Origin: Cranoglanis bouderius
Lineage: Eukaryota > Chordata > Actinopteri > Siluriformes > Cranoglanididae
Assembly: GCA_023630585.1 (NCBI GenBank)
Contig: CM042544.1
Location: 15,361,756-15,425,755 of the forward strand
Reading direction: 5' to 3'
Length of the DNA stretch: 64,000 nt
The notes beneath the pieces are model-generated. The model was not told where the DNA came from. It did not search any database and was given only the letters and a program-made list of their open reading frames with translations. A program made the translations under genes and the position numbers. The stretch's first letter is position 1. Each line of letters starts with the position of its first letter. Positions 1 through 12,548 of the stretch are shown one piece after another.

Positions 1-1258
1 AATTTACCTCGTCAGAAACCTTTGTTGTCATCCATTAAAGTGGTCAAACTTTTCACTTGGATGTTATATGGCCCCACACTTCCCACTGTGAATGCTGGCT
101 TCTTCTTTTGGAGACACATTAATGCCTTTACATCTACAAAGATGAATAATTTATAGACAACACAGTAGCGCAAGCACATTAGGTTCTCATTAACAGTAAA
201 AATAAAAATGCCCATCTGACTTGAAAACACTGCAACAGCAGGTTTATAACATCCTGTAGCACTCATCCCCCCCCCCCCCCCCATGAAAACGCTAAAAATT
301 AAATAATGTTTAATAACTTTAAAGTGAAGCAAAGCAAAATCGTACCGTCCATTGTGTGGACTTCCTGCCACTTGTTGTCCTGTAAATACATAAGCAACGG
401 TTAAGACAGCTCTTTGTTTACTGAAAAGTGTACTCTTTAATACAGGGCAGGTGTGGGAAAACACTTAAGCTTTCCATAGGACTGCCATCACATCCATGTT
501 ACGACTACTGAGAAGTTATTTAAAAAAAAACATTAATTTAAGTATCATAAAATCATAAACATGACCACTGGAATGTATTACAACTAAAAGCACTTGATTT
601 ATATGAATATAAATTTTTGGATGCTATGTAATGGTTTAACTATTTGATGATATGAACATGTCATAGAGCAGATCCCTTATTCATGTATTTCAAAGCACAG
701 ACACTATGGTATTTAAAAATCTGAATCAGGTACAGTATAACCTGTTATGATGTTATTATAATACTGTGTTTGGCCTGTTAATTTGATTTCTTTTGTTCTT
801 GAAAAACCAATAGTATGTAGTAATTTAATTATAGTATTTGCAAAGAATATGTGCTGTCACTTCCTTCCATCTCATTACAGTACAACTGCTGCAGACAGCT
901 GTGCAGATTGGGGACAATCAGATTGGGGACAGATCATCTTTGTAACACTGTAGAGGCTCCTCATCAAGGAAAAGAGGTCATGTTGAATTGAGGTCAACAT
1001 TGATATGATGATCTGAGGACAACATGTAAGTGAGAATAAAGCAGTGATGACTTGAGGTCTCAGCATATTGGATATATTTTTTACCCTAGCTCTCTCACAC
1101 ACTGTTGCTTGTTGCCTGCACTGCAGCATTGCCCATAAACTTGCAGAATTCATCACTACCCTAAGCTCCACTAACATCAATAACGGAGGAAAGTTTATGC
1201 GTTGGTTTTTGTAGCTAGATACGCTATAAAAAATATCAACATGTATATATTACTTGCT
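1..1258. other. AT-rich sequence, no gene recognised
   Basis: AT-rich DNA with a poly-C run at about 267-282. Open frames are short and match nothing I know. No transposon ends or exon-like blocks were recognised. Confidence 0.5.
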
Positions 1259-1683
1259 ACAGAGCCCCTGAAGTGTCCTGTGCAAAAAAAAAAAAAAAAA
1301 AAATCACAGCGACTTTTGCGTGCGCACGAGAAACTTTTTTCGCGTTACAGTTTCCGGTGTGTGTATTGTCTTCCGTTTGTGTCATGTCGCTCTGTGATTA
1401 CACACCTTTGTTGGGAAGCAAGAACAGAAGTAATGTCTTTGTATTGAAGGCCAACTTTAAAATATATCTCTATAAATTCATGGGCATCCATGCTCTCGGT
1501 TTGTTTACGTGTAAATGAACGATGGCAATGACGCAAACGGAAGAGAGCCATAAACACACCGGAAACTGTAACGCGTGCGCACCAGAAACTTTTCTTGTGC
1601 TTACGCGAAAAGTTTCTCGTGCACACGCAAAAGTCTCTGTGATTTTTTTTTTTTTTTTGCACAGGTCACTTCAGGGGCTCTGT
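1259..1683. mobile_element. MITE with long terminal inverted repeats
   Basis: The left end reads acagagcccctgaagtg, then a poly-A run and a GC-rich stretch (cgtgcgcacgagaaac). The right end is its reverse complement, ending cacttcaggggctctgt. The arms stay complementary for more than 100 bases, including the oligo-A/oligo-T runs. No transposase is encoded, so this is a non-autonomous foldback or MITE-type element of about 425 bp. I cannot name the superfamily. Confidence 0.75.
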
Positions 1684-2106
1684 AACTTGCAGATTGTTTC
1701 AGTTTGAGGCAGAAAGTTAGCAATGCTTATCAGTTTTGGCTGGATTTATAGTGTATTTTCATATATTAAGCTAAGCAATCAAGACTAAGCAGTCAAGACT
1801 AAGATTAAATCAGTTATGATGTAATCAATTATGTGTGATGTATAAATAATCATGTATAAGTAATAAGGTAATGATTAATTAATATAAGGTAATGATTATG
1901 AAAAGATCATAAGGCCTAAAGGCCTAAGATCAAAAGTAGGACAGTCAAGAGATTTTATATGACTTCAGTCTGTGTGAAACTCACTGCCTGTACACTCTGT
2001 ACTCTCTCTAGTTACAATTGGACCCTGTTAATGATTACTGAAGATGTATTGTTGAAATCCATGAAATTCATGCCATAAATCTATTAAATGAAACTTAAAA
2101 AAAGTT
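1684..2106. other. AT-rich spacer, no gene recognised
   Basis: AT-rich sequence with short direct repeats such as taaggtaatgatta. It leads into the LTR-like block at 2107. If that block is the end of an LTR, part of this stretch could be the U3 side, but it does not match the sequence before the second block at 5431. Confidence 0.35.
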
Positions 2107-2205
2107 TCGTCTCGGCTTGTTACAATGGTAATAAAGTCTAACACCTTTTTGCCATCAAAAACCTCGAGACTCAGAAGTTTTTATTTTTGCGGAAGATGAT
2201 TTTCC
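2107..2205 (+). repeat. LTR-like block, copy 1 (R/U5-like)
   Basis: About 99 bases starting gtctcggcttgttacaatgg recur almost identically at 5431-5530. The block contains an AATAAA polyadenylation signal shortly after its start and ends gaagatgattttcca, which resembles the R-U5 part of a long terminal repeat. It is followed by ggtgtcacgaagacagg, which could be a primer-binding site. This is inference from layout; no matching reverse transcriptase was found between the copies. Confidence 0.5.
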
Positions 2206-2658
2206 ACGACATAAAATTGGTGTCACGAAGACAGGATTGGAAAGGAGCCAAGAAGTGGGAGCCGCAGCGGGCTGATGCGAATGCGAGCTGCACAAACCAG
2301 TGGCCACTAAAAAACGTAACTAATTTTGCTTTTAGATAATTAGTTTGTGTGGTTCGCTGAAGGTCAGCCTGCGATGGTAAAAACACTCTTATAAGGCTTC
2401 TCCAAATTGAACTAATCAAATTAAGCAGGGGTTTTTGATCTCAAAAAGGTGTAAACTGCATGCAGAATATATTTTGCTGTTAAGTGGGCCTTGATGGATA
2501 ACAGTAAAATATATATAGGGTAGAATATATTTTTGCTGCTGAGTGGGCCTTGATGGACAGCAGTGAAATATATAAATAGGTATTTTTGCTGCTAAGTGGG
2601 CCTTGAAGGATATCAGTGAAATACAGAGGAGTATACGCAAGAGGCGTAAAATCTTGCT

Positions 2659-2805
2659 AAAAGGGCGGGTCACTCAAGAGGAGTATAAAATCCAGCTAAG
2701 AGGGTGGGTCACTCAAGAGGAGTGTAAAGTCCAGCTAAGAGGGCGGGTCACTCAAGAGGAGTGTAAAGTCCAGCTAAGAGGGCGGGTCACTCAAGAGGAG
2801 TGCGT
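2659..2805. repeat. 39-bp tandem repeat, about 3.8 units
   Basis: Units carry the core gggcgggtcactcaagagga and begin at about 2659, 2698, 2737 and 2776. Because 39 is a multiple of three, the array reads as a 13-residue repeat (core GRVTQEECKVQLR) in one frame. The reading is probably incidental. Immediately upstream (2476-2625) are about three diverged units of a different repeat with the core aagtgggccttga. Confidence 0.85.
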
Positions 2806-3439
2806 GCAAGAGGCGCAAGAATACCCTTGTGGACGGGTGTTACCCATTTTTTTAGGACACTATTTAGGACACTGCCTGTGAGTCCGCTTTATATGTTATT
2901 TGTTTATCCTGCTAAAGGAGCGTTACTCTGTGTAGATAATTATCTATCTTCTGATTTCTTAAGTGTTGTCCCTGGTTTAAGGGCTCTGGAGAGTTTTGTC
3001 TCTTTCTAGGTGAGTTCCTGGTGGGGACGGCTTATCTGGAGCCTGACATAGGGAGTCTTTATTATTATTATGTGTGTTTTGGTGTAAATGTATGAATCAA
3101 AACCTTTGTATTGGAAAAAAGTGAGTAAAAAAAGGTATACTTATATGCTGTTGCATATGTAAATATGAGACAGAAGACTCTTATGTAATAGAAAAAAACT
3201 ACAGAGCAGCCAAGGAATTGGTATTGTAGCTATTTTGGACATTTGCCTAATTGTTCCATTGCAATTGTCATCGTTGTGAATTGGGTAAAAAAGGTCAAAA
3301 TTCTGCGGAATAACCCATTTGTATATAAACTATCTCTTGGCTCGAAAACTGCATGAGTGGCTGTGAGCATGGTGACAGCCCTGTGAGTGAGTGAGAAGAA
3401 CTTTCTTTGTGTGTGTATCCCTGTGGTTGAGTGAGAACT

Positions 3440-3700
3440 TTTTTGAGTGTGTGTGCCTGCGTGTGTGTGTGCCTGTGTGTGTGTGTGCCTGCGAGTGTGT
3501 CCTTATCTGTCCCTGCGTGTGTGTGTGCCTGCATGTGTGTGTGCCTGCGAGTGTGTCCTTATCTGTGCCTGCGTGTGTGTGTGCCTGCATGTGTGTGTGC
3601 CTGCGAGTGTGTCCTTATCTGTGCCTGTGTGTGTGTGGAACGCAGAGAGAAGGATTTTGTGTGTTCTAACCTGTGGCTGTGTGTGTGTGTGTGCGCGTGC
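3440..3700. repeat. GT-rich minisatellite, 56-bp period
   Basis: The phrase gcgagtgtgtccttatctgt recurs at about 3491, 3547 and 3603, a period of 56 bases, embedded in (TG)n-rich sequence. The overlapping cysteine/valine-rich open frames on both strands are by-products of the repeat. Confidence 0.85.
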
Positions 3701-4776
3701 GCCAGTGTATGTTTATGTGAATGTGCATTTTAGATAAAGGTGAAAAATTATTTATGGAAAGTTGGAAAAGTGTTATTCCTGTGAGTAATACTAAAACAAA
3801 AAATATTACAAGATATTGGTTTTGCAGATTGTTTGGTCATTATCCTTTGTTGAGAAATTAATAAACCAGGCACTCAGAATGTGGAGAAGGGGGTCTATTT
3901 GAACCTTTCACCTATATCCCATACATATACAAGTGATAATAAAGAATTGTTCTTTTCATGCCTCATAAGCACAGAGATAAAAAGAAACAAAAGTGTAGAT
4001 CAACTAAAGAAGAGCAGTTAACATTTTTTCATACAAGGAGGTTTTAGCCCAGATTATAGAATACCTGGTCATATAGAGAATTTATACATCCTCTTGGTGT
4101 AGTGGTAATTAGAACTGGAATTCGTGCAGTAGTAAAATATAGGGGACATTGGTTTGCAAGTAACTTTACAGTAATTGAGTTTCATGTGGAAGTTAATAAC
4201 AAATAATGAAATAATAAGCCCAGTATACCAGTTTGTGTTGATACTCCCCAAAGGGACACGCTCTTAGAGGAGCTCGACTTAATTTTTGCAGAAGTACTCT
4301 ATGAACTTATATGTAGTATATAGGGGAGGAGATCAATTTAAACCTATTTTTATCTTACCAATAGTAGGAGAAGTTTTGTATATTATGCCTTATATTGAAC
4401 ATTGGGCTGAAGGTCCGAGAAGGAAAACATTTGAAAAACACACTGAGCGTGCAGCAGCCTGCGTTAGCTCACTCAGAGCAGATAACTGCACTAAATATAA
4501 CTCATTGGTTGAACACAATTTAACTGAGGGCAGATTTCCATCGAGTAAATATGTATAGCCCCAGCTCATAAAAAATTGATTCATGCAATGGAATGTAATT
4601 GAGTTGGTCCAAATTAATTTGATCAAATACAGTTTAAGTGAAATGGCGCTCCCCAAATGAAGCTAATTTGTGTTCATAAAATGTGTCATCTATGAGATTT
4701 GTTTCAATCAAATTGGGGTGGATCTCATAGATGATGCATTTTATGTTAGACTAGTTAATTATACATATGTATTATG

Positions 4777-4779
<3 letters not shown>

Positions 4780-4846
<67 letters not shown>
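4780..4846. repeat. (TA)n microsatellite
   Basis: Uninterrupted TA dinucleotides followed by oligo-T. They create false isoleucine/tyrosine open frames on both strands. Confidence 0.95.
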
Positions 4847-4857
<11 letters not shown>

Positions 4858-5430
4858 AAAGTGAACAAAATTTTGTGTCATGTCTATGAAGGGCCTGAAT
4901 AATTTTTTTTTATATGGTATGGCTGGATAAGAGTTACACAATATAAAGTTAATAAAGGGAAAAAAAATGGTGAAAAGAGTGAGTCGTATGCACTTCTACC
5001 CTTTGAACTAAATAGTATTGTTGTACACAGTAAAGAACATAAATTCAACAGATTGTTTTGAATAAAAGTTAATGGGATAAGAGAGACTAGGGAAATGTAC
5101 TACATGTCTAGATCTCAACCTCATATACGTTATTTTTTAGTTCTACATTACTGGGATTATCACTTGTTAGCACAGCTGGGATTTAAACATATTAGGTTAG
5201 TATACACCACAAATAGCCCTAGAGTAAAGGACTTTTTGTTAGGTTAGTTAGACTAGTTAATTATACATATGTATTATGCCTAATTATATATAAAGAAAGA
5301 GCAGATGGTGTGTCGAGTCGTCAGAAGTGTGATTAAAGAAAAAATGGGGAAATCCCGCCTAAATGAGATCATTGTTTTAGAATTGTATAAAAACTGGTGC
5401 ATTGATGGTACCTGTCAGATGATCTGCAGA

Positions 5431-5530
5431 CGTCTCGGCTTGTTACAATGGTAATAAAGTCTAACACCTTTTTGCCATTAAAAACCTCGAGACTCAGAAG
5501 TTTTTATTTTTGCGGAAGATGATTTTCCAA
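5431..5530 (+). repeat. LTR-like block, copy 2
   Basis: Near-identical to 2107-2205, with ccattaaaaacctcgagac against ccatcaaaaacctcgagac. The sequence before it (5310-5430) does not match that before copy 1, so only the distal part of a putative LTR pair is shared. Confidence 0.5.
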
Positions 5531-7431
5531 CCTGGCTAACTGTTAACTCGCCTATGCAAACTAATGTTACTTCCATGGTGGAGAAAATGCTAATCTAAAA
5601 AGCTAATATGCATTTTATTATTATCATAATAACAAAGCCGTAGTGGCGGAGTGCTGTTAATTAATTAGAAATTATGTAAAGGCTCGATGTTGGTCTTATC
5701 TGGTAACTTGAGCGCCTTTGCGGAGCCGTTGGCTTTTTTTATTTTATTTATTTTATTTTATTTTATTTTTTTTAAATGAAGCGGCAGATGAGCAGCAGAG
5801 CCGTTGAAAAGAGAGTTGCGACACAGTCACGTGGTTCATGTAGCTCTCAATAGTTCCAAACAAATCCGCACTGTCAACCTGTTTGAATGGGTTTAAGCAG
5901 GACAGACAGCAGCAGCGACTATATCTGCAGCAATTTTCTGTAAATATTAACGCATAATGTGCTTTGATTACTACGTTGACTACATTTATAGTAACATTTT
6001 TTCTGGGAAGTGATGGAGAGACAGCATTTAATCAGTTTTTCTGTGTTCACTTTTGGAGGAAAAGGGGATCGCTCCCATAATGTAGAATACATGTACAGTA
6101 TGTATGCATTCATATTTTTTCGTGCTTCTATGGTCATAATTACTCATATCCTAATGTTATCTTATGTTAAGACATTCATATTAGCATACACAACAAGTGA
6201 ATATCAATGAATGCAAGCAACTGCTCAATTTAATCCAAGAAAGAAGTTTGGTCAATAGTGCAAAATAAACAAGGCAAACAACTGAATTCATTAAAACATG
6301 TTATTATATAATATATCCAGGGAGAGGGTAGAGAAGTTTTTCCTTGGATGGGCAGTCTTCATAGAAACTCATTCGACCTCCTACAGGGAGAGAAAGATGG
6401 CAGAAAGCAGGCCACTTTTATGCAATTCCTGGAAAGTGATTAAGCTGAAATTAATGAGTGAAATTGATCAATAAAATGACAGTGCCTATAAAAAAACAAC
6501 AACGATACCTCGTAAACGATACATTTGTTGAGGGTGGGGTGGGGTAGGGGAGTGTTCATAAATGTTTATAACTGTTATTGTATGTATGACTGTTCTTTTG
6601 ATGCCAAAAACCAATAAATATAATGTTAATGTTATAAAAATAAATTAACAAATAAGACACTTCCATTGATCAAGGTATTACCAATGTTGGCTGTGCAGCA
6701 TTTGGATGCAAAAAATAAATAAGAAAAAAAAGGAAAATATTAATGAGCCCCAGTAATTTTAATGTCATTCATAAACAGAAGAATACCTGCTTATAATAAC
6801 AGACCAGTCTGATGTGTGTAGAGATGTATGTGTATGGTTATGTTGTGTTATTTGTCTGTATTAAATAAATAAAAGAAAAAAAAAAAAAAGAAGAAAATCC
6901 CATCTGTTCAACAGCTGGAACTTGAGATTTACTGCATCAATGAGTATAGGGATATCTCTTGCTTTAGACTTCTCCATCACCTCCTAAAAGAGAGAGAAAA
7001 AGGTGCTAACTTAAGATAAGTATTTGGATGACATTTAATTTTACATTAAGTGATGTTAGTCCAGTAAGCACACTAATGTTCACTTTAGGCTGAACTTAAA
7101 ATCTTTATGCACACATAAATGTTTCACCAGTCTAATCAAAATTCCAACTGCCAAGTGTCACAACACTCTTTTTCAACAGCTCTGGGGAGCAGGGCTGCGG
7201 GTGATGACATCACAAGCGTTGACTGGCTGAAGCAGTTGTTGTCTCAGGGGCGATCATAGAAAATGTTGGTCTCAGGACAACGAGCACATGGCACAATCAG
7301 GATGAGCTTCCGTACTTATGCAACCAAGTTATTTTAACTTTTTTATTCATCCTATTTTTCCCTAAAATGTTTCTAACTGTTTTTCACTAAATTTTATAAT
7401 ATATATATATATATATATATATACATACATA
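5531..7431 (-). repeat. Dispersed repeat with exon-like blocks, copy 1
   Basis: From about 5790 this segment is collinear with 35640-37850 (for example gagagttgcgacac, then tctgggaagtgatggagag, then the blocks below). On the minus strand two blocks look like exons after ag acceptors. One at about 6987-6897 reads EVMEKSKARDIPILIDAVNL in one frame. One at about 6386-6320 contains GRMSFYEDCPSKEKLL. The second repeat copy keeps both open with mostly conservative changes. I do not recognise the protein; it may be a repetitive-element gene or a duplicated host fragment. Confidence 0.5.
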
Positions 7432-8274
7432 CAGTTGCAATCAAAATTATTCAACCCTCATTGCAAATCAGGTTTATTGTCAAAATTTACAGACTTTCAG
7501 CTGTTTGGAAGGAAAAAATCAAACAAAAGCAACTGAAATAGTTCAACACAACGAATGCTTCAAATGGTTTCCCCAAATTCAATTGAAAATTCAACTTATA
7601 TGACCTCTCCAGTCTCAAAATTATTCAACCCCCTGAATAGAATCCCTCACAGCAGCACAAATATGCAAAACCGGTGTTGTCTCAAACACACTTGATGCAA
7701 CTAATCAAGGGCTTCAATAGTTGCACCAGGTGTGCTTTAGCTGGAACACATGAAATACCTGAACTGGCTAGGGGCAGAAAATACATGAAATACCTGGATG
7801 GGGCAGAAAAAGGAAGCTATCAACGGCTGCAACCAGATTTCTGAGAAGGCAGGTTGTGAAAAACCCTCGAGTGACTGCAAAAGACCTGCAGCAAGACTTG
7901 GTGGCAACTGAGGTTTCAGTGAGCACAGTATGGCGCATCCTAAATGCAGAAGGTTTCCATGCCAGAACTCCAAGACATACACCACTACTGACCCAAAAGC
8001 AGTCAGCTCAAAATCATATAAATAAGCCACAGAAGTTTTGGGATTCTGTTCTGTGGAGTGATGAAACAAAACTTTTGTTGGGTTGAATAATTTTGAGACT
8101 GGAGAAGTCATTATAAGATGCATTTTCAGTTGAATTTTGGGAAACCACTTGAAGCATTCTTTGTGTTGAGCTATTTAAATCGCTTTTGTTTGATTTGTTC
8201 ACTGCAAACAGCTGAAAGTCTGTTTATTTTGACAATAAACCTGATTTGCAATGGGGGTTTAATAATCTTGATTG

Positions 8275-8279
<5 letters not shown>
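7432..8279 (+). mobile_element. Tc1-like element, family I, copy 1 (internally deleted)
   Basis: Starts cagttgcaatcaaaattatt, and its right end is the inverted form ending in gattgcaa. The interior keeps a transposase remnant (about 7856-8086), including RVTAKDLQQDL, VSVSTVWRILNAEGFHARTP and the first catalytic block FWDSVLWSDETK, then jumps to the 3' end. The middle and C-terminal catalytic parts are missing, so it is dead. A second partial right end lies at 8369-8410 across a (TA)n tract. Related copies are at 40448 and 59306. Confidence 0.85.
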
Positions 8280-8373
<94 letters not shown>

Positions 8374-8406
8374 TGATTTGCAATGGGGGTTTAATAATTT
8401 TGATTG

Positions 8407-8459
<53 letters not shown>
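8278..8459. repeat. (TA)n microsatellite split by a transposon end
   Basis: Two long TA tracts (about 8278-8368 and 8410-8459) flank a 42-base repeat of the family I right end. The IYIYIY open frames here are artefacts. Confidence 0.95.
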
Positions 8460-8464
<5 letters not shown>

Positions 8465-8834
8465 TAGAAAAGAATCACCCCCCTTTAAAATACTCGCATT
8501 TTGTTGCTTTTCAGCCTGAAATACAGACGGACAGAGTTTTTGTTTTATCCAGCTGTATTTACTCAGTGCAACTTATAACATCCAAGTGAAAGATATAACA
8601 CCAACATGTCAGAAGGAAATAAAAAAATAAAAAAACAGAATCGGAAAAGGAGAAAGGATGACTCCCCTCCTAAAAATGACTTGTAAACTCAATCAGTTGT
8701 AGCTAATCACCTTCTCAATGGCACACAAAACCATTTGACTTTCAACTGTGATCAGTTGTGGTCATTTTAATTAGCTCAGCATGAAAGGGCTTTCCTGGAG
8801 CATTTTATAGTGCAACTGAAGCAAACAATCAACT

Positions 8835-9203
8835 ATGGGTGGAAAGGCACTGTCAAAAGATCTCCGGGATAAAGTTGTGGACAGGCACAAGTCAGGAGAT
8901 GGATACAAAAAAATGTCAAATGCTTTATCAATGCCTTTGATACCAAATGTATTTGGTACAACACAGATCCTCCCTGGATCAGGACGTCACTCCAAACTGG
9001 ATGAAAAAGCCAGGAGGAAACTGGTCAGTGAGGCTACCAAGAGGCCTACAGTAACTCTGAAGCAGTTGCAGGAATTTATGACAAACAGTGGTCATTGTGT
9101 GCATGTGACAACAATATCACAAATTCTCCACAATTGTGGCTTGTATGGGAGGGTTGCAAGAAAAAAGCCACCCACGACTGAGCTTTGCCAAAACGCACCT
9201 TGA
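8835..9203 (+). pseudogene. Tc1 transposase, N-terminal part
   Basis: The 122-residue frame begins MGGKALSKDLRDKVVDRHKS, the paired-like helix-turn-helix start of Tc1 transposases. It continues through SGRHSKLDEKARRKLV and TTISQILHNCGLYGRVARKK. It ends by frameshift before the first catalytic aspartate. The remainder of the protein resumes at about 10300. Confidence 0.85.
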
Positions 9204-9329
9204 AGATTCTGAGGCCACATGGAAAAAGGCTGAGAACATGGGTTCTTGAAAGAAAGAAGATGAAGAATATTGCAGATCCTTTTAGTGCCATCCAGGCATT
9301 GGTTAAATCTCTTGCCATTGTACCCTGAG

Positions 9330-10250
<921 letters not shown>

Positions 10251-10269
10251 TTGAAATTATAGTGTTTTG

Positions 10270-10735
10270 TGCAGAGGCTATCTTATATCCACTGGCAGAA
10301 AATGCCACAATATCCTGTTATGGGGGTGTTTCTCTGCAGCAGGGACTGGAGCACTTGTCAAGAAGGAAAATGGATGGGGCAAAATACCGTCAAATTCTTG
10401 AGGAAAACCTGCTGCCCTCTGCCAGAAAGTTGTCAATGGAAAGAAGATTTACCTTCCAACATGACAATGACCCAAAGTACACAGCAAAATTGACCACACA
10501 GTGGTTGAAGGAGAAAAAGGTGAATGTCCTTGCATGGCCTAGTCAGAGCCCAGACTTAAACCCCATTGAAAATCTGTGGAATGACTTGAAGACTGTAGTC
10601 CACAAACGGTCACCATCAAATTTAACTGAACTTGAGCAGTTCTGCAAAGAAGAGTGGGCAAATATTGCAAAGTCTAGATGTGCAAAGTTAGTAGAGACAT
10701 ATCCCAAAAGACTAAAGGCTGTAATTAAAAAATGA
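10270..10735 (+). pseudogene. Tc1 transposase, C-terminal catalytic part
   Basis: Contains the block FQHDNDPKYTAKLT followed by SPDLNPIENLWNDLK, the second aspartate and the glutamate of the DD34E triad, and ends YPKRLKAVIKK at a stop. The glycine-rich GGG..WG block just upstream is frameshifted (SCYGGVSLQQG). It continues the protein begun at 8835. Confidence 0.9.
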
Positions 10736-10928
10736 TCATTTTTCCAACTCAGTGATTCTGGTTTTTTAGTTTTAAATTTTTTTTCTTGTTGGTGTTATAT
10801 CTTTCACTTGGATGTTATAAGCTGCACTGAGTAAATACAGCTGGATAAAACAAAAACTGTGTCCATCTTCATTTCAGGCTGAAACACAACATAATGTGAT
10901 TATTTTAGGTGTGATTCTTTTCTATACC

Positions 10929-12548
10929 TACTGTACCCGATCCGGGTACTCAGGGAATGTGATGATCAGCTTGCAGATGTCCTCACAGACATCTTCAACA
11001 TTTCCCTGTGCCAAGCAGTTGTCCATGTGTGCTTCAGGACGACCTCCATCATCACTGTGCCGTAGAAATCATCTGTGTCCTGCTTGAATGACTACTGGCC
11101 TGTTGCACTCACACCTATCATCATGAAGTGCTTTGAGCAGCTAGTCATGAAACACATAAAGAGCAGTCTTCCCACCACACTGGACCCATTTCAGTATGCA
11201 TACCGTCCCAACAACTCAACAGAGGATGCCATAACTGCTACCATACATCTGTCTCTGACCCATCTCGATAAAAAGGACAATTACGTAAGGATGCTGTTCA
11301 TAGACTTCAGTTCAGCATTAAACACGATCATCCCACAACAAGTGACAACAAAGCTGAGTCTGCTGGGATTAAACACCTCCCTCTACAACTGGATCCTAGA
11401 ATTTCTGACCAGAATCACTGCTGTTTACCCTGCTGACTCATGACTGTGCTTCCAAATTCAGTTCTAATCACATCATCAATTTTGCTGATGACACTACAGT
11501 TGTGTGCCTCATCAGTAACAATGATGAGTCAGTGTACAGCGAGGAGGTAAACCAGCTCCCAGAATGGTGTAGAGACAACAATCTATCTCTTAATGTTGAT
11601 AAGACTAAAGAGATTATTGTCAGCTTCAGGAAAACCCAAGTGGACCACTCACCATTCACATCAATGGAACAACTGTGAAGAGAGTCAAAAGCTCCAAGTT
11701 TCTTGGTGTGCACATGACTGAGGACCTCTCCTGGACCCTCAACACCACCTGCCTAGTCAAGAAGGCCCAGCAGCGTGTACACTTCCTGCGGAGGCTGAAG
11801 AGAGCCAAACTTCCCCCTCCTATCCTCACCATCGTCTACAGAGGGACGATAGAGAGCATCCTGACCAGCTGTCTCACTGTGTGGTACGGGAACTGCACAG
11901 CCTCAGACTTCAAGACCCTACAGCAAATTGTGAGGACAGCTGAAAAGATCATCTGGGTCTCTCTACCCACCATCGACACCTCGTTCAACAACCGCTGCAT
12001 CCACAAAGCCACCAGTATTGCGGACGACCCCTCTCACCCTTTTCATGGACTACTCACCCTCCTGACATCTGGTAGAAGGTACAGGAGCATCTGTGCCACC
12101 ACCAGCAGACTCCACAACAGTTTCTTCCTTGAGGCAGTCAGATTACTCAACACCCTGCTGCCTCCCAACGCTCAACTGGGCTAGCCGAACACCTAACCCA
12201 GTAAGACTCATACCACTGCACATGCACTAACCCAGCAAGACTCAGTACTACTGCACACTGCACTTTACATAGCTGCATCAGTCACTTTATTCTATGGAAC
12301 TTGTTTTTGCTGCCAATATTGCTGCTATACTTGTGCTGCTACATTACACAATAGTTACAGTCCATGTTTACAGTTTACAGTCCAGGTTCTGTGTATCTAT
12401 TGTCCTATGTATTTACTGTCCTGTGTATTTATTGTTTTGCACTCGTCTCACACTGTTGTGTATTTGCACTTTTTGTAGTCTTGCATACTGTTCCATATTG
12501 CACCATGGTCCTGAAGAAATGTCATTTCATTCCAATGTATACAAGCTA
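10929..12548 (+). mobile_element. L2/CR1-type LINE fragment (3' half)
   Basis: A 5'-truncated non-LTR retrotransposon. The reverse transcriptase appears at 11075-11443 (DYWPVALTPIIMKCFEQLV, then DPFQYAYRPNNSTEDAI, then LFIDFSSALNTI). After a frame break and internal loss, the catalytic region survives only as the remnant NFADDTTVVC (about 11480-11520). The C-terminal part is at 11675-12184 (VKSSKFLGVHMTEDLSW ... YGNCTASDFKTLQQIVRTAE). The 3' untranslated end runs to the Tc1 element at 12549. Frame breaks show it is inactive. The L2 assignment rests on the typical C-terminal domain. Confidence 0.85.

Larger units (their letters stand above)
2206..5430 (+). mobile_element. Degenerate LTR-retroelement interior (tentative)
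   Basis: Lies between the two LTR-like blocks. It holds tandem repeats at 2476-2625 and 2659-2805, a GT-rich minisatellite at 3440-3700 and a (TA)n tract at 4780-4846. Short open stretches near 4090-4210 and 4286-4558 look like broken coding sequence, but I cannot assign them to gag, pol or env. A phrase of about 37 bases containing gactagttaattatacat occurs at both 4744-4780 and 5247-5283, so there is internal duplication. The boundaries are not proven. Confidence 0.35.

Noticed and set aside
12..464. 150-codon minus-strand frame at the window start
   Set aside because: No recognisable motif; it includes a glycine run from the poly-C tract and has low coding character.
2659..2805. Regular 39-bp repeats as a possible CRISPR array
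   Set aside because: Units are contiguous without unique spacers, and the surroundings are eukaryotic repeat DNA.
3391..3737. Cysteine/valine-rich open frames
   Set aside because: By-products of the 56-bp GT-rich minisatellite; three frames are open for the same reason.
8171..8519. Long Ile/Tyr open frames on both strands
   Set aside because: They are translations of (TA)n repeats, as are those at 4670-4941, 16318-16909 and 40325-40708.
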